Assembly: GCF_019097595.1 (NCBI RefSeq)
Contig: NC_080710.1
Coordinates: 24,980,780-25,044,779, forward strand
Source of the DNA: Hemibagrus wyckioides
Lineage: Eukaryota > Chordata > Actinopteri > Siluriformes > Bagridae
Length of the DNA stretch: 64,000 nucleotides
Direction: 5' to 3'
The position numbers and the translations under genes were made by a program. This document shows, piece by piece, positions 34,485 to 47,118 of the stretch. Every line of letters starts with the position of its first letter. Position 1 is the stretch's first letter. The notes under the pieces were generated by a model. It was not told the origin of the DNA. It did not search any database and was given only the letters and a program-made list of their open reading frames with translations.

Positions 34485-37399
34485 TACTGTACCCACTGGT
34501 TTTACAGTGTATAAACATTATACATCAGTCTGTCACATTAGAAGGTCTTCAGCACAACGGAAAGCTAATATTATAGTAATTATATTAAACATTAAATATT
34601 ACTGAAAGCTATTTGCATGCAATGTTCACAGAGTTTTAAAAAAAATCATTTCCCATCCTAATAAATCCAGTCTGTCCCATTAGAGTGTGTGTTCATGCAC
34701 ATCAGGCCGTGTGTGTATTCAGAGTGGCAGGTGTGTTGCGGTTGTATTTGCTGTATTTCTTGCACATGTTGCTGGTTTTCTGTCCTTTCGGGGAACAGAG
34801 CTTGGGTCAAAATTATAACGAAGGATGTCAGGTCTCAGCAAAATTTCTGAAACTGCACAAACAGGCCTGAAAGAAATGATGGCACTGGAAAAAAGAGATG
34901 GATTATTTCTTCCTTAGTGAGAAATAAGTGGTTTACCGGGGTGTTATCATTTTAATTCTTTTCAGTAATAAATGCTGAATAGGTGAATAGGTGATAAACA
35001 GGTGCCATGATGAGGAGATAATCAGTGTTATTCACTTCACCTCGCACTGCTCATAATGTTATGTCTGATCGGTGTAGATACACTGTATGTTCCTTTAGTT
35101 TGCTACATGCTACGTTTGTGGAAATGAATTATATTTTATTACAATTATTTGCTTCAACATCTGATCATGACCATGGGCTAGTTATACACTTGTTTCTTCC
35201 ACCATGAACAACAACCTGAATCTAAAAACCCGGATCCAGATCAAGATTATAACTTTGTGTGACTTTGCACTGCACAAAATGATCCCATATACTGTAATAT
35301 TATAAATGAACAGAAATGAAATGCTTCTTTCTGGCAATAAATGCCTGAAGTTAGATTTCTGTTAGCTCAGATTTATCTGCCAATAAATCAAGTCTCTTTT
35401 ATGCAAATAATTGGAAATTCCACATAAATGTGACAGATCTTTTCACCTCCTTCAATTAAAATCTCTTGGATTTGATGTCTTTTATTTCATCTTAAAGAAT
35501 GAAAGAAAGAAAATCGTTGAAAAGCCGTTATGTGGAGACTTAATGTTGGCTAAGAATTATATTCGTTAAAAGAAATTACACATATTTATTCATTTAGTGC
35601 TTAATGAGCTATGATGAGGTCATTAGAGTTAGTCATTTAATGAAGTTTGGAGACTGGGGAATTAATAAGAAACAGTTCAGATAGACATATAAATCTTAAC
35701 AATATTTGATCATACAGAAGGATAAGGTTATGTCTGATGGGCAAGAATGAAAAAAATCCACTTCATATTGTCTCGAAAGTGACCTGTATTGATAGATTTG
35801 AGGTTTTGTAGTATCAATATTTTTAGATTCTGTTCCTCAAGACAGCTCTTCACTCATGTAAACTCTCCAGCATTGATTTATAAAATATTAGTCACTTATT
35901 AAAGTGTTTTTAAGTAGCCTTGACCTGGCTAGTGCAGGGTCAGCCGTATGCTGTGTGTCTGTGGTGAGACTCTTGTTCGTCTTCAGGCTCTACTGTGTGC
36001 TTCAAAATCTTCCTAACACAAGCAGTACGGTTTTGCCGGTACAGAGTGAGCTGGCTTAGTGTATGGAAGAGATAAAAGCAAAGTGTCACCTCTGACCTTT
36101 CCATCAAAGTGACACAAAAGACCAACACATGAAAAGAGAAATACAGCACCTTGACCTACCTGACCATGCATACTTTAAAACATAGTTCGTTTATGAGTTT
36201 ATGATCAACATATACCTTCGATAGAAGATGACATGAAAGAAAAGACAGCTCCTTGACATTGCAACAAAAAGTTCTGCACTGGATGAAGCTCTACTTTTTT
36301 TCAAGGCCAGGAACATAGAATAAGATGTTTCCTCATTTAATAAACATGTCATGCGGAGCCGTGGATTGTGGGAGATCTTGAACCCTTTGGCCTCCTCCGC
36401 AGCCGCTCTTCTGTAGGAAGTCATCGGGGAGCTGCTGCCTTCTGAGGTCAATAACAAAATGAAGAAATCGATAGCTGAATCATACAAGCCTCATCCGCCC
36501 CCTCACTGTCTCTGTCTTGCTCTCTCTGTCTCCGGCTCTTTCTCATTACTGCCTAATTTAAGGCGCTCTGAAACAAACCAAATAACCATAATGCTGCATT
36601 TTGCCATTCTAAATACGAAAGCAGTCCCTAAAGCCGATTATTTCCCAATAACGGCATGTTGTTTGTATTCCTCTTGTACTACAGCAATCTTTATTAATAT
36701 AAGAATGATCAATAGGCTTCATACAATTTTAGTAACATTCACTATTGTGGAAAATCTGCCATAAATTCCATTTCCTGTTACCATATAGCAGCTATTTACT
36801 TCAATCAGTCTCTCTCTTGAACATAATAAGAAGAAATACATCTTATGTTACTGAGAAACCACAAAGCCCTTCATCCTGAAGACTTCTCCTTGTGGGAGGG
36901 AAATAAAAGAGCTGTTTGTATATGATAACATTAAAACGAGTGCTTTCATATAAATCTGTGATTTGCCTTGTAGCCAGAATTATTGTCAGGGCTGCTGTTA
37001 TAGAATATTAATCACCACCTTCTAACCAACAGGAACTGAGCATTTTAACACTGATGTGTTATGGCAGCGTAATATGGACCCCTGATGTGATGGAATTACA
37101 GACTGGCCTGCAATACATGTCCAAATGTTGGTTGAAAGTCAGTGACAACGAATCAAACCCCTCAAAGAAACGCTTAATGTTCAAAGTGTCAGAGATGACA
37201 GAAATGATCCAGGCTTCAGTTTAGCAAAGGATAATACTGCAACATCAGTTATAGAACTATATTTTTTATTTGTTTTTAATCCTTTGTCATTTGTAGTCAA
37301 ATGAAGGGAAAAAAGCGGGGCAAATTGTGTTCAGAACCAATTTATAAACGCTCCAAAGATCAGCGCAAGTATTTATTATACTTTACTTTAAAAGGCACT
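34485..37399. other. Intergenic DNA, no gene seen
   Basis: Mostly unique A+T-rich sequence. It contains one isolated Tc1-like end (34998-35082). The parts 36360-36720 and 36780-37060 lack repeats and look like ordinary single-copy DNA. Open frames up to about 100 codons occur but lack any recognisable domain. Confidence 0.6.
34998..35082 (-). mobile_element. Solo end of Tc1-like family A
   Basis: The stretch 'acaggtgccatgatgaggag', 'ataatcagtgttattcactt', then 'cataatgttatgtctgatcg' is one terminus of family A, with no internal sequence. Confidence 0.85.
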
Positions 37400-37405
37400 A
37401 TGCAA

Positions 37406-37444
<39 letters not shown>

Positions 37445-37575
37445 AATAAATAAATAAATAAAATGGCAATAAAGTAAAATAAAATAAGTATATTAAAATA
37501 AAATAAAATATAAAATAAAATATAAAATGTAAAAAATCTAAAAAAAATTATAAAAATATAAAATGTACACAATTT
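37400..37575. repeat. (AAT)n, (AAAT)n and (AAAATA)n simple-sequence cluster
   Basis: AAT triplets pass into AAAT tetramers and then A-rich hexamers. Confidence 0.9.
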
Positions 37576-38818
37576 TTAAATAATCCATTAACAATATTTT
37601 TGTAGCCTGGATTTAATGGTTTTGGAGTCTTGTCAATAGTAAGCTTGTAAACTTTAAATTCTATTTATTTTTATTTTTTTTCCATCTCACATCCAACTCT
37701 AAAGCTGGCTTCAAAAAAACTGCTTACTCAGAACATGCAGGCGTAATTGAACCATTGATTTTCTTTTTCTAAAGGTCAGGCTGTAAAGTATTTCAATGAA
37801 GCTGGAGGAAAGATTGGGGCAGTCTGACGCTTTCATTACAGAGGAGACGGACAATGCAGTGTGCACAGAATACTGCTATGAAATATATTAAACCAGATGA
37901 AAAGAAATTCAAGGTTTTTTTTTAATATATATATATATTATTGTCAAAAAAAGTATAGTTTAAACCCAATTCTTTAATATGTAAAGCCTCACAACCCTGA
38001 AACCTCGAGCTCTGGTTTGTATAAAAGCAGCCAGCAGGAGGCACTGTTGCTTTTCCAATTCGACCCGTCTTCACTGGAATACAAATTTCCAGCCATGATC
38101 ACTTAGGATTAGGTTTTAAAAAAAGATTCTATTTGTCACTTTCATAGTTTATCTTGATGGTTTCATAGTTGACTCGAACCCACACTCACAATACACGCTT
38201 AGAGACTTTGAATAAAAATGCTATGATTTTGTTAGACGATGAAAAAAAGTGAAATATCAAGAAGAAATAATTGCAAATTAAACAACTTGCTGCTGATTGC
38301 TCTTTGCAAATCTTTCATTTTATATTTCTGTGTTGATGTGCTTTCTTTTTTTCATAAATTGTGACAGCCACGGCTATGGAATTTCTTCTTATCTTTTTTT
38401 AATTAAACGTTTTATTTATTTATTTATTTATTTATTTATAGCTGTTTGTCAGAAATGAATCAGTTCTTGGTGTTCTGCAGAGACTGTATAATAAAATACG
38501 AACATATTCCATTTACCAATTGAAAGATAAGGTGGCTAAGGTGCCTGTTGACAGCACATCTGTAGAGGTCATGAATTATACTGACCGGTGCTTATTCTGT
38601 GCTTGCTCTGTTTATTCCTTTGTCTCTATTCAAGTCCTTTGTCTTTATTCGTGGAACTTAAATACATGAGCTATTTTGTCTGCCTCACTTCATTTTCAAG
38701 CCACAGACCAATCAATGGGCACTAATTTTGCTTCTTCACAGGCTGACTCAATTTTCCAATTGCACAGGAAAGGCAAAATCAATATCACTATATTTTAAGC
38801 ATACACAGCTGTGAACTT
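37576..38818. other. Intergenic DNA, no gene seen
   Basis: A+T-rich, with a short TA run at 37926 and a (TTTA)n tract at 38410-38440. Nothing else is recognised. Confidence 0.6.
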
Positions 38819-39660
38819 TTATACAGCGGGTTCAGAAAGTATTCAGACTCCGACTGTTTTATGAACATTTTATTGGGTTTACAACTTTTGTTTATAAAAA
38901 ACAAAAAAAAAAACCCAAACAAAACAATCCTGAAATATGAATGAATAGTTATTTAGATCCTCGACCAAAGTGAGCCATCCCTGAGTAAAAAACATATAGC
39001 AGGCACTTAAAGGACAGCACGAGGAAAAAGATGAGACAAAATGAGACAACTTTACGCTGAATTCCAAGATCTTAAATAATCACATACGGCTCATTAACTC
39101 GTGACACCATTCATATATGAAGCATGGTGGTGGTGGCATCATAATATTAGCCTGCAGCAGAAAAACTCCTCAGAACTGAAGGAAGGATAAATGCAGCCAA
39201 ATACAGAGAGGTCCTCAAAGACCATGCACTTGACCACAGATTGGCAAGAAGGTTCACTTTTCAGCAATACAACAGCCTGGAACGCCTTCAGGACAAGTCT
39301 CTTAAAGTCTAGGAGTGGCCCAGCCATAGCCCACAACCCTAGAGAACATCTGGAGAATGTAGAGACCTGATGATTGCCGTTCACAGATGTTCCCATCCAA
39401 TCTTATATGAGTCTGAGTGAATCTGCCAGGATTAATGGGATAAACTGCCCAAATTACAGACCGCAGAGCTCTAGAGACTTAGCCGAGAACACTCAGCTAA
39501 ATGAGAGATTTACATTTTTGATTTTTAATAAGTTTGGAAAACAATTTCTAAAAACAAACAAAAAAGAAAAAAACAATATAACCCGTGTTAGATTAAAGCT
39601 ATAACAAAATAAAATGTGTGAAAACTGATCTGATCTGAGTACTTTCCAAACCAAACAGTG
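38819..39660 (+). mobile_element. Tc1-like element (family D), decayed
   Basis: The left end 'cagcgggttcagaaagtatt' then 'cagactcc' and the right end 'ctgatctgagtactttccaa' form a degenerate inverted pair. Internal + strand wording: gaagcatggtggtggtggca, agaggtcctcaaagaccatg, gtctaggagtggcccagcca, tagagaacatctggag, from the middle and the C-terminal DDE part of the transposase. Frames are broken. Confidence 0.8.
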
Positions 39661-39919
39661 GCGGATGGCGGGTTTTAAAATAGCAGAGACACAGATGTCT
39701 GTTTCCAAAGTGCATATCCTGTGTGTTCTGTTTTATCTGCTTCATCTGCTGGCCTCCATTTTTTCTCTCACTATCTCCTCATAAATTAGAGCAATCCAAA
39801 AGCTTTAGTTTAGTAGTGTCTCCTACCAAGCTAGTTGTATATAATAATCAAGTAATGATTAATGATTAGATAATCAAACTGCATTATACTTACAATTATT
39901 TTAAAATATTTACCAATTT

Positions 39920-40322
39920 ACACCGATCAGGCAAAACATTATGAGCAGTGACAGGTGAAGTGAATAACACTGATTATCTCCTCATCATGGCACCTGTTAG
40001 TGGGTGGATCAGAGCATCTCCAAAAACTGTAGCACTTGTGGGGTGTCAGTGGTCAGTATCTATCATAAGTGGTCCAAGGAAAGAACAGTGGTGAACCGGC
40101 GACAGGGTCATGGGCGGCCAAGGCTCATTGATGCATGTGGGGAGCGAAGGCTGGCCCGTGTGATCCGATCCACTACTGTTGCTCAAATTGCTGAAGAAGT
40201 TAATGCTGGTTCTGATAGAAAGGTGTCAGGATACACAGTGCATGATGGGTCAGGACAGTAAAAGTGGGAACCACACAATATTAGGCAGGTGGTCATAATG
40301 TTATGCCTGGTATGTGTATATC
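39920..40322 (+). mobile_element. Tc1-like element (family A), internally deleted, copy A4
   Basis: Ends 'acaccgatcaggcaaaacat' and 'taatgttatgcctggtatgt'. The + strand keeps the (V)[39 protein letters not shown] and [20 protein letters not shown] segments, and then passes at about 40240-40250 directly into the last residues before the end. The start of the N-terminal domain is also deleted (jump near 40000 from 'gtgggtgg' to 'atcagagc'). Confidence 0.9.
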
Positions 40323-41089
40323 ACCATGATCTCTTATACTAGTGTAAAAGTGTTATGGATTCTGACTGACTGCTGGATTTTCTGAGCACTCTGCAAGTCT
40401 GGCATTGATATGTTGAAACTGAAGCTGTCAATATTTTATGTTTATTGCCATTGCAGTGATTGGCAGTTGATTACAAGGTTCAATGCTGTTGTGAAAATCT
40501 CCCGATGATCATATGGAGAAGATGTGAATCTGGGCAGAACAAGCAAATAGCACACTGTCCAATAAACATCAGGATCAAGATTTTTTTCTATGCTAAATCC
40601 ACCCACCCAGAAGGATGACCTGGCAGAACCAGAAATGATGTGGTGTTGTTCGTTGACTGTTAATCTCCCATTAAAACATAAAGCACTTTAATCTGACGTA
40701 GGAGGAGCCGTAAAGAAACCGTGCTTCAGAGCAGTTCTATGGATGGTGTGTTGAGGAGATTGAATGCTGTATGAATGCTAATAGAGACGCATCTCTGCAC
40801 TGCATATAGAAACATTTCATTGCTGTATTCTAATGAGGAGGCTGGGCTTTCCATGTAACCTTAAAGCAACCTCTTGTGTATATGAACAAGCTATACAACT
40901 AACTAGTGTACCCATAGTGTAACTATTGGTGATGTCTGCACTGTTATTGTAGTCCAACTATTACAAAAGAATCCTCAGCTTTCCTTAAATTATTTTCTAG
41001 ATTCCTAATTACTTGTCTAAACTAACCAGTAGACGTTTCTTATTGCCTTACTCTGAGTTTATTTTCTTAAAAACAACTTGTCTATGATG
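40323..41089. other. Intergenic DNA, no gene seen
   Basis: Single-copy-looking sequence between a Tc1-like element and the TAG triplet array. No exon or repeat is recognised. Confidence 0.6.
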
Positions 41090-41365
41090 TAGCAGCAGCA
41101 GCAGTAATAATAATAGTAGTAGTAATAGAAATAGTAGTAATAGTAGTAGTAGTAGTAATAGTAATATTAGTAATAGTAGTATTATTATCAGTAGTAATAG
41201 TAGTAGTAGTATTAGTAGTAGTAGTAGTGTTAGTAGTAGTAGTAGTAATATTAGTAATAGTAGTAGCAGCAGTAGTAGTAGTAATAGTAGTAGTAGTAGT
41301 AATAGTAGTGTTAGTAGTAGTAGTAGTAATATTAGTAATAGTAGTAGTAGTAGTAATAGTAATAC
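41090..41365. repeat. (TAG)n/(TAA)n triplet array, left flank
   Basis: TAG triplets with scattered TAA, TTA and CAG variants, phase held with few slips. Starts with a few CAG triplets. Confidence 0.9.
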
Positions 41366-44285
41366 CAGCAAATGCAAAGCATTATCACCTAAGCAACAGC
41401 AGCTACCAGCTGTTAATGTTCAGCTGTTGGCGCCAGCTAAGCGCGTCAGCGTTATACAGCAGCACAGCAACACCAGCGTTAGTTAAGCAACACCAGCAAA
41501 CAAGCTGCTGCCGCTGGGCTAGTTACAGTTGCAAATCAGCTAGCTGTTAGCCAACAGCAGCGCCAGCAGCTGCGCTAGTGCTAAGCCAACACCAGCAAAT
41601 CAGCTAGTTGCTGAACAGCTAGCAACATACCGCTAACAGCAAACAGCAGTTGCTGTTGTTACAACACTAGCAGTTGTTCATGATAAGCCAACAGCAACAA
41701 CCAGCAGTTAATCACCACTCAGCTGAGCAACAGCAGCTGCTGGTTAGTTGCCAACACTCAGCAACACCACTGGTCGCCGCTACAGCTGCAGCTAAATCAG
41801 CAGCTGCTGTTGCGCCAAACAGTTAAGCGCCAGCTGCGCAGCAGCTAGCAAACACCAGCAAACAGCTGGTTAAGCAGCTAATTAGCAGCAACAAGCTGCT
41901 GCTCGCTGCTGCAGCTGCTAGCGCCAGCAGTTGCTGCAGCAACACTAGCTGTTAGCAGCTGCCAACAGCAAATCAACCAGCAGCACCACTAATTCAGCAG
42001 CAACAGCGTTAACAGCGCTGCGCCAACACCAGCAACACCAGATAGCTGCCGCTGCTGCACTTGCTGCAACAGCGTTAGCTAGTTCGCTAACAGCAGCGCC
42101 AGCTGGCTAAGCAGCTGCAACACCAGCAACAGCAGCAAACAGCAGCAAACAGCAGCGTTGCAACAGCAGCAGTTGTTCGCAGCAACACCAGCAGCAGCAG
42201 CAGCAAACAGCAACAAATCACTAGCACCACCACATCAGCCAACAGCAGCAGCGTTGCTAAATCACCAGCCAACACTGCTGCCGCCGCTGTTGCTAGCCAA
42301 CATGCTGTTGCTGGCAACAGCAGCGTTGCAGCAGCTGTTGTTGCAAACACCAGCAATTAGCAACAGCAGCAAATTGTTAAACAGCTATTTGATTGCTGAG
42401 CGCTGGGTTGTTGCAGCAGCAAATCGTTGTTGCTGGTGCTGTTAACACCAGCGTTAGCAGCTGTTAGTTACGCAACAGCAACCAACAGCACCACCAATCA
42501 CCAGCTAAAGCCAACAGGCGTTTGCTGAGCCAACCACCAGCAACAGTGCTACGCCGCTGCGTTACAGCTGCTGCCAAATCAGCTGCTATTGCTGTTGCCA
42601 ACAGCATACTAAGGCTTGCTATTAGTTGCTAATCAATCAGCGCTGTTAAAGCCAGCAGCTGCGCCTAGCAAATCACCAGCCAAATCAGCGCTGTTGCTGC
42701 TGCGCCAGCAGCTGTTAACCAATCGTTGCTGCTGCTTGCTAAACAGCGAAGCTGTTGTTGCAAACAGTTAAGCAGCTCAGCTGCTATAGCTTGCTTGACA
42801 ACACTGCACAAGCTGCGTTGGTTGCTGCGGTTGCCAACAGCCAGTTGCTGCTGCGTTGCTGCTCCAGCAGCGTTGCTGCTTGCTGTCGCGCGTGCAGGCC
42901 AGGTATACAGACACCAGCGTTGCAGCTGCTGCAGCAGCTAAACAGCAACCAACAGCTAGCACCATACCAGCAGCAACAGCTGGCTGTTGCAGCCAAATCA
43001 GCAACAGCATAAGGTCGCCGCTAGCTGCTGCTGCTGCTGCTGTTGCTGCTGCTCAGCAGCTGCTGTGCTGCAACACCAGCAACAGCTGCTGCACAACAGC
43101 ATGCTGCTGTTGCAACACCAGCAAATCAGCTGCTAAGGTTGCTGCCAAATCAGCAGCAAACAGCTCAGCTGCTAACAGCAGTTGTTGTTGCTAAACACAG
43201 CAAGGGCAAACAGCTGGGTTGTTGTTGCTAAACAGTTGTTAACAGCAACAGCAGTTCAGCAATCAGTTGCTGTTAAGCTGTTGCTTAAAACACCAGCAGC
43301 AGCAACAGCAGCAGCTGTTGTTGTTGTTGCAGCAACAGCAGCACCAGCTGCTGGCTGCCAACATTGCTGTTATGCTAACAGCTGAGCAAACAGCAGCTCA
43401 GCTGCTAGCAACAGCATGCTGTTATTATGTCTGTTGTTAACAGCATATTGCTGTTGCGCTGGTTATGCTAACAGCAGTTGTTACTAAATCAAGCTGCTAA
43501 GCAAATCGTTGTTACAACAGCTGCTGCTGCACAGCTGTTACAATCAGCTGCCAAACACCAGCTGCTGTTGTTGTTGCTAACCAGCAACAACAGCAGTTAC
43601 CATCAGCAGCATAACAGCTGTTGCTGCTTACAGCAACAGCAAACGTTGCTGCCGTCATTGCTAGCTAGTTGCTGCTGTTGCTGCTGCTGTTATGCTGCTG
43701 CTGCTTCAGCTGCTGCTGGTTACAACACCAGCAACAGCTATGCAAACAGCAGCTATTATTATTGCTTTCAAACACCAGCAACGTTTAAGGTTGCTATTGC
43801 TGAAGCTAAACAGTTGTCCTGTTCAAATGCTGTCAGCAGTTGCTGCAAATTGTTAGCTGCTAGTTGCCACAACACCAGCTATTAGTTAACAGCAGCTGCT
43901 GTTGCAGCTCTCACCAGCTAGCCAGGGCAACAGCTAAGCAAATCAGTTGTTCAGCAGCCAGTTGTTAGCAGCCAACCGTTGCTGCTACTGCTGCTAAACA
44001 CCAGCAGCTTGGTTGCCAAATCAGCAGTTGCTGGCTGCTGTTGCTGCTAAAGCAAATTGCAAGCTGGCACCAGCTGCTGCTTGCTAAACGCACATGCATA
44101 AATCAAGGTTAAATCAGCTGTCTGCAGCTGGCTAAGCAAACAGCTGCTGCTGCTGCTGCTGCTAGCAGCAGCAAATCACAGCTGCTGCTAAACAGCAGCT
44201 ACCAGCAGCGTTAGCTAAACGTTGCAGCAGCAACAGCTAAATCAGCAGCAGCAGCAGCTAGCAGCTACAGCAGCAGCAACAGCAG
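41366..44285. repeat. 2.9-kb cryptic AGC/GCT triplet block with constant strand switching
   Basis: Nearly the whole stretch is made of short words: cagc, aacagc, aacaccagc and aaatcagc on one strand, and gctg, gttgct and tagctg as their reverse complements. The direction changes every 5-30 bp through palindromic joints such as CAGCTG, GCTAGC and GTTAAC. Homogeneous runs longer than seven triplets are rare. It is rich in potential hairpins. Frames of 60-135 codons rich in Ala, Gln, Leu, Ser and Cys are by-products. No transposon or gene is seen inside. Confidence 0.85.
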
Positions 44286-44363
44286 CAGTTGCTACTAGTA
44301 GTAAATCAGCAGCAGCAGCAGCAACAGCAGTGCTAGTAGTAGTAGTAGCAGTAGTAGTAGTAA

Positions 44364-44398
<35 letters not shown>

Positions 44399-44429
44399 AT
44401 AGTAGTAGTAGTAGTAGTAGTAGTAGTAA

Positions 44430-44482
<53 letters not shown>

Positions 44483-44532
44483 ATAGTAGAAGTAGTAGTA
44501 GTAGTAATAGTAGTAGTAATAGTAGTAGTAGT
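44286..44532. repeat. (TAG)n triplet array, right flank
   Basis: After a short CAG stretch, TAG triplets run nearly pure with occasional TAA to 44532, mirroring the left flank in the same orientation. Confidence 0.95.
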
Positions 44533-44935
44533 GCCAAATCTATTTCCTGTCACAATCAGCCAAGACAATTCACTGCCATTCCACAAGAGGGCACCTTCCT
44601 TGAATTCTAGCTCTTTCTCAGTTGTCACAGTCTCAGTACAGGGAGTATACTCACTGAATAAAACACATGGTCACATACATTCCAAGTTCTAAGCCTCTGT
44701 CCATCTGTGTCTGTTCTGTAAACAACTCATGCCTTTTTTAATCATATTTCTGCCTTTTGGATTGTCCATCTGAATTCTGGATATTACCAAAGTCATTATA
44801 TTTGTCCACTGCTTGCTTTCTCATTTTGTTTACTCTTTGGATCTGTGCTCAGGTTCTGAGGTTATTCTGATTTCTGTGCATGACCCTGTACTGTTTAATG
44901 TTTCTAATCTGGAATGTATTGTCAGTAAACCTCCT
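44533..44935. other. Intergenic DNA, no gene seen
   Basis: The stretch 'caagacaattcactgccatt' to 'tccaagttctaagcc' may be part of an old retroelement, but I cannot support that. Nothing else is recognised. Confidence 0.4.
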
Positions 44936-45115
44936 GTGTGTAACAAGTGGTTAAGGCTCTGGGTTGTTGATCAGAAAATCAGGGTTCAAACCCCAGCACT
45001 GCCCTTAACCCTCACTGCTCCAGCTGTATCATGGCTGACCCTGTTCTCAGACCTGTTCTATGCGATATGTGCTATAATGTATATGTGACAAATAAAAGCT
45101 ATTCTTTCTTCTTCA
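44936..45115 (+). mobile_element. tRNA-derived SINE
   Basis: The stretch 'acaagtggttaaggctctgg', the B-box-like 'cagggttcaaaccccagc', the body 'cactgctccagctgtatc', and the tail 'ataatgtatatgtgacaaat' followed by aaaagctatt. It retains the 12 bp lost in the 17041 copy. The head before the A box is truncated. Confidence 0.75.
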
Positions 45116-45889
45116 AACGTTACAGAAGGCTCAGGTTCACAATATGGATCTTGCAGAGGTATGCAACAATGAAGCTACCACTGCATCAAGAGACAACTCC
45201 TCAAGAGGTACTTACGCCATGGAAGAACTGGTTCATACCTGTAGTAGGGATTCACAACTCGTACCAATGCTACACCCAGATATGAGTGTGGGGAACCCTG
45301 TAAATCAGTCCTGTCCTCATTATATGATGATTCTCTTGGTAAATGCAAGGGATTCCAGATACAGTGCTCTACTGATTGATTTGCTTATTTATTAATTTAT
45401 TTATTGCATAGAGACATGAATAAAATTCAACTGATGATCTCCATGCAACCCAGATGAATGCTTACATGGGCCACTGCTATGGTCAACCATTTCATGCTAC
45501 AGCAAACATTCATTTTGTTCAAGAAGGAATTTTGGGAAGCTTTAAACACTGTGTTTCACCAGAAACTCAGCAATACATTGCAATCTGAACTCACATGTCA
45601 AAATGATCCCCTTTGATATAAATGCACACCTCGTGGCACATGGAAACTGGGAATGTGAGATGTGAAGGGAGGGATCACTGGAGGTAAGATGGGTTGTATT
45701 TGAATTGCGGTAGAAAGTGACATTTCTGCTCTGAGTGGCAACCCAGGGTAACAACAATATTAACCTAAGGACACCTAACTCCTTTGTCCCATGCGCTTGA
45801 CAGACCACAACTAAGGTCAGGAAAAGTAACCAAGTGTACCAAATGTGCACTGGAGCCCTGCACAAAAAAAATATTGTCTTTATGGTCAC
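45116..45889. other. Unassigned DNA upstream of the Gypsy remnant
   Basis: No domain is recognised. By position it could contain the decayed gag and protease part of the Ty3/Gypsy element that follows, but I see no convincing zinc knuckle or protease motif. Confidence 0.4.
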
Positions 45890-46462
45890 AAAATCTGTGC
45901 AGTGTCTTATAATGTTAAAGGTTTACCGTGGCTCACTGCACAAGACTCAAACATTTTCTGTAAGGAAGTTAAACTCTTATTAAGGAGTTTAAAGTCTTTT
46001 GTCTCCATTGTCCCTTGTCACACAAGCCAGACTAAAAGCTGTAGAGTACAAAACAAAGCTAAGGTGCCCACTCCTTACCTTAGCTAGAGGTGCACTAGCA
46101 GAGGAACTTCCTCTGAACTTTCAGCTTTCACCATTCATGGAATTCTATTATCATTCTATTATACATGCATCATGAGCCCTTATAGCAGAGCCTACTCTCT
46201 GTTTATTCCAAAGTCATAGGCTATGAAAAGTATATCCAGCAGGCTGCATTAGGTTCTTTTTTTATGGAGGCCATCAGCCATTCATTAATAGAAGGGTTCT
46301 CAATGCAGTTTCAGTGATGTATTGTTATCTTCTCCCTCTGATTTTATCTACATTTCCACAGGTGAGAAGAACCCACGTTTTCACAAAAACCTGATTAATG
46401 CAATGCATATAAGCTTTTGTGCATCTGAGAAGGAGATGAAGCACAGCATCAGGTCAATACAT
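45890..46462 (+). pseudogene. Ty3/Gypsy pol remnant, upstream part (protease linker to RT fingers)
   Basis: Frame-by-frame reading of the + strand gives a GLPWL motif at 45929 (the linker after the protease), and an L-S-P-F-M-E-F-Y block near 46120 matching the LPPHR-x-x-D region. Then come YSLFIP and a displaced EKYIQQAALGSFF near 46217, matching the 'AMEEYIQEALxxGFI' block, and DxxNAYKLLCIxEGDE near 46400, matching the first RT motif. At least four frameshifts or stops are needed to follow these, so this is a decayed pol gene. It is interrupted at 46462 by a Tc1-like insertion and resumes at 47119. Confidence 0.75.
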
Positions 46463-47118
46463 ACACCGATCAGGCATAACATTATGACCACCTGCCTAAG
46501 ATATATATATTAGTTGGTCCCCTTTTTGCTGTACCATCGAGGCATGGACTCCACTAGATTCCTGAAGGGGTGCTGTGCTATCTGGCACCAAGATGTTAGC
46601 AGCAGAGCCTTTAAGTCCTGTAAGTTGTGAGGCAGGCCCTCCATGGATTGGACTTGTTTATTCAGCACATCCCACAGATGCTTGATTGGATTAAGATCTG
46701 GGGAATTTGGAGGCCATTGTTGTGCTCATCAAACCACTGCTGAACCATTTTTGCTTTGTGGCACGGCGCATGATCCAGCTGAAAGAGGCCACAGCCATCA
46801 GGGAATGCTGTTTCCATGAAAGGGTGTACATGGCCTTGACATGATACTGACCACTGCAGACTGGGAACACCTCACAAGAGCTGCAGTTTTGAAGATGCTC
46901 TGATCCAGTCATCTAGCCATCACAATTTGGTCCTTGTCAAACTTGCTCAAATCCTAACTCTTGCCGAATTTTCCTCCTTCTAACACATCAACTTTGAGGA
47001 CAAAATGTTCACTTGCTGTTTAATATATCCCACCCACTAACAGGTGCCATGATGAGGAGATAATCAGTCTTATTCACTTCACCTGTTAGTGGTCATTATG
47101 TTATGCCTGATCAGTGTA
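46463..47118 (-). mobile_element. Tc1-like element (family A) inserted in the Gypsy remnant, copy A5
   Basis: Ends 'acaccgatcaggcataacat' and 'gttatgcctgatcagtgtat' with TA at both borders, the Tc1/mariner target. The minus strand holds the C-terminal part of the transposase (wording for NFPDLNPI-x-HLWD and the ESMPRW region between 46530 and 46700) and the N-terminal helix-turn-helix start. They are joined at about 46846, which removes the middle including the first catalytic Asp. Its deletion differs from that of copies A1-A4 and A7. Confidence 0.85.

Noticed and set aside
41366..44285. Frames of 60-135 codons rich in Ala, Gln, Leu and Ser as a low-complexity protein gene
   Set aside because: Comparable frames occur on both strands and in several phases, as expected from AGC/GCT triplets. 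There are no splice signals or flanking coding DNA.
45144..45395. Overlapping plus-strand frames upstream of the Gypsy remnant as a gag gene
   Set aside because: No zinc knuckle or capsid motif could be seen, and the frames are short and overlapping. Left as unassigned.
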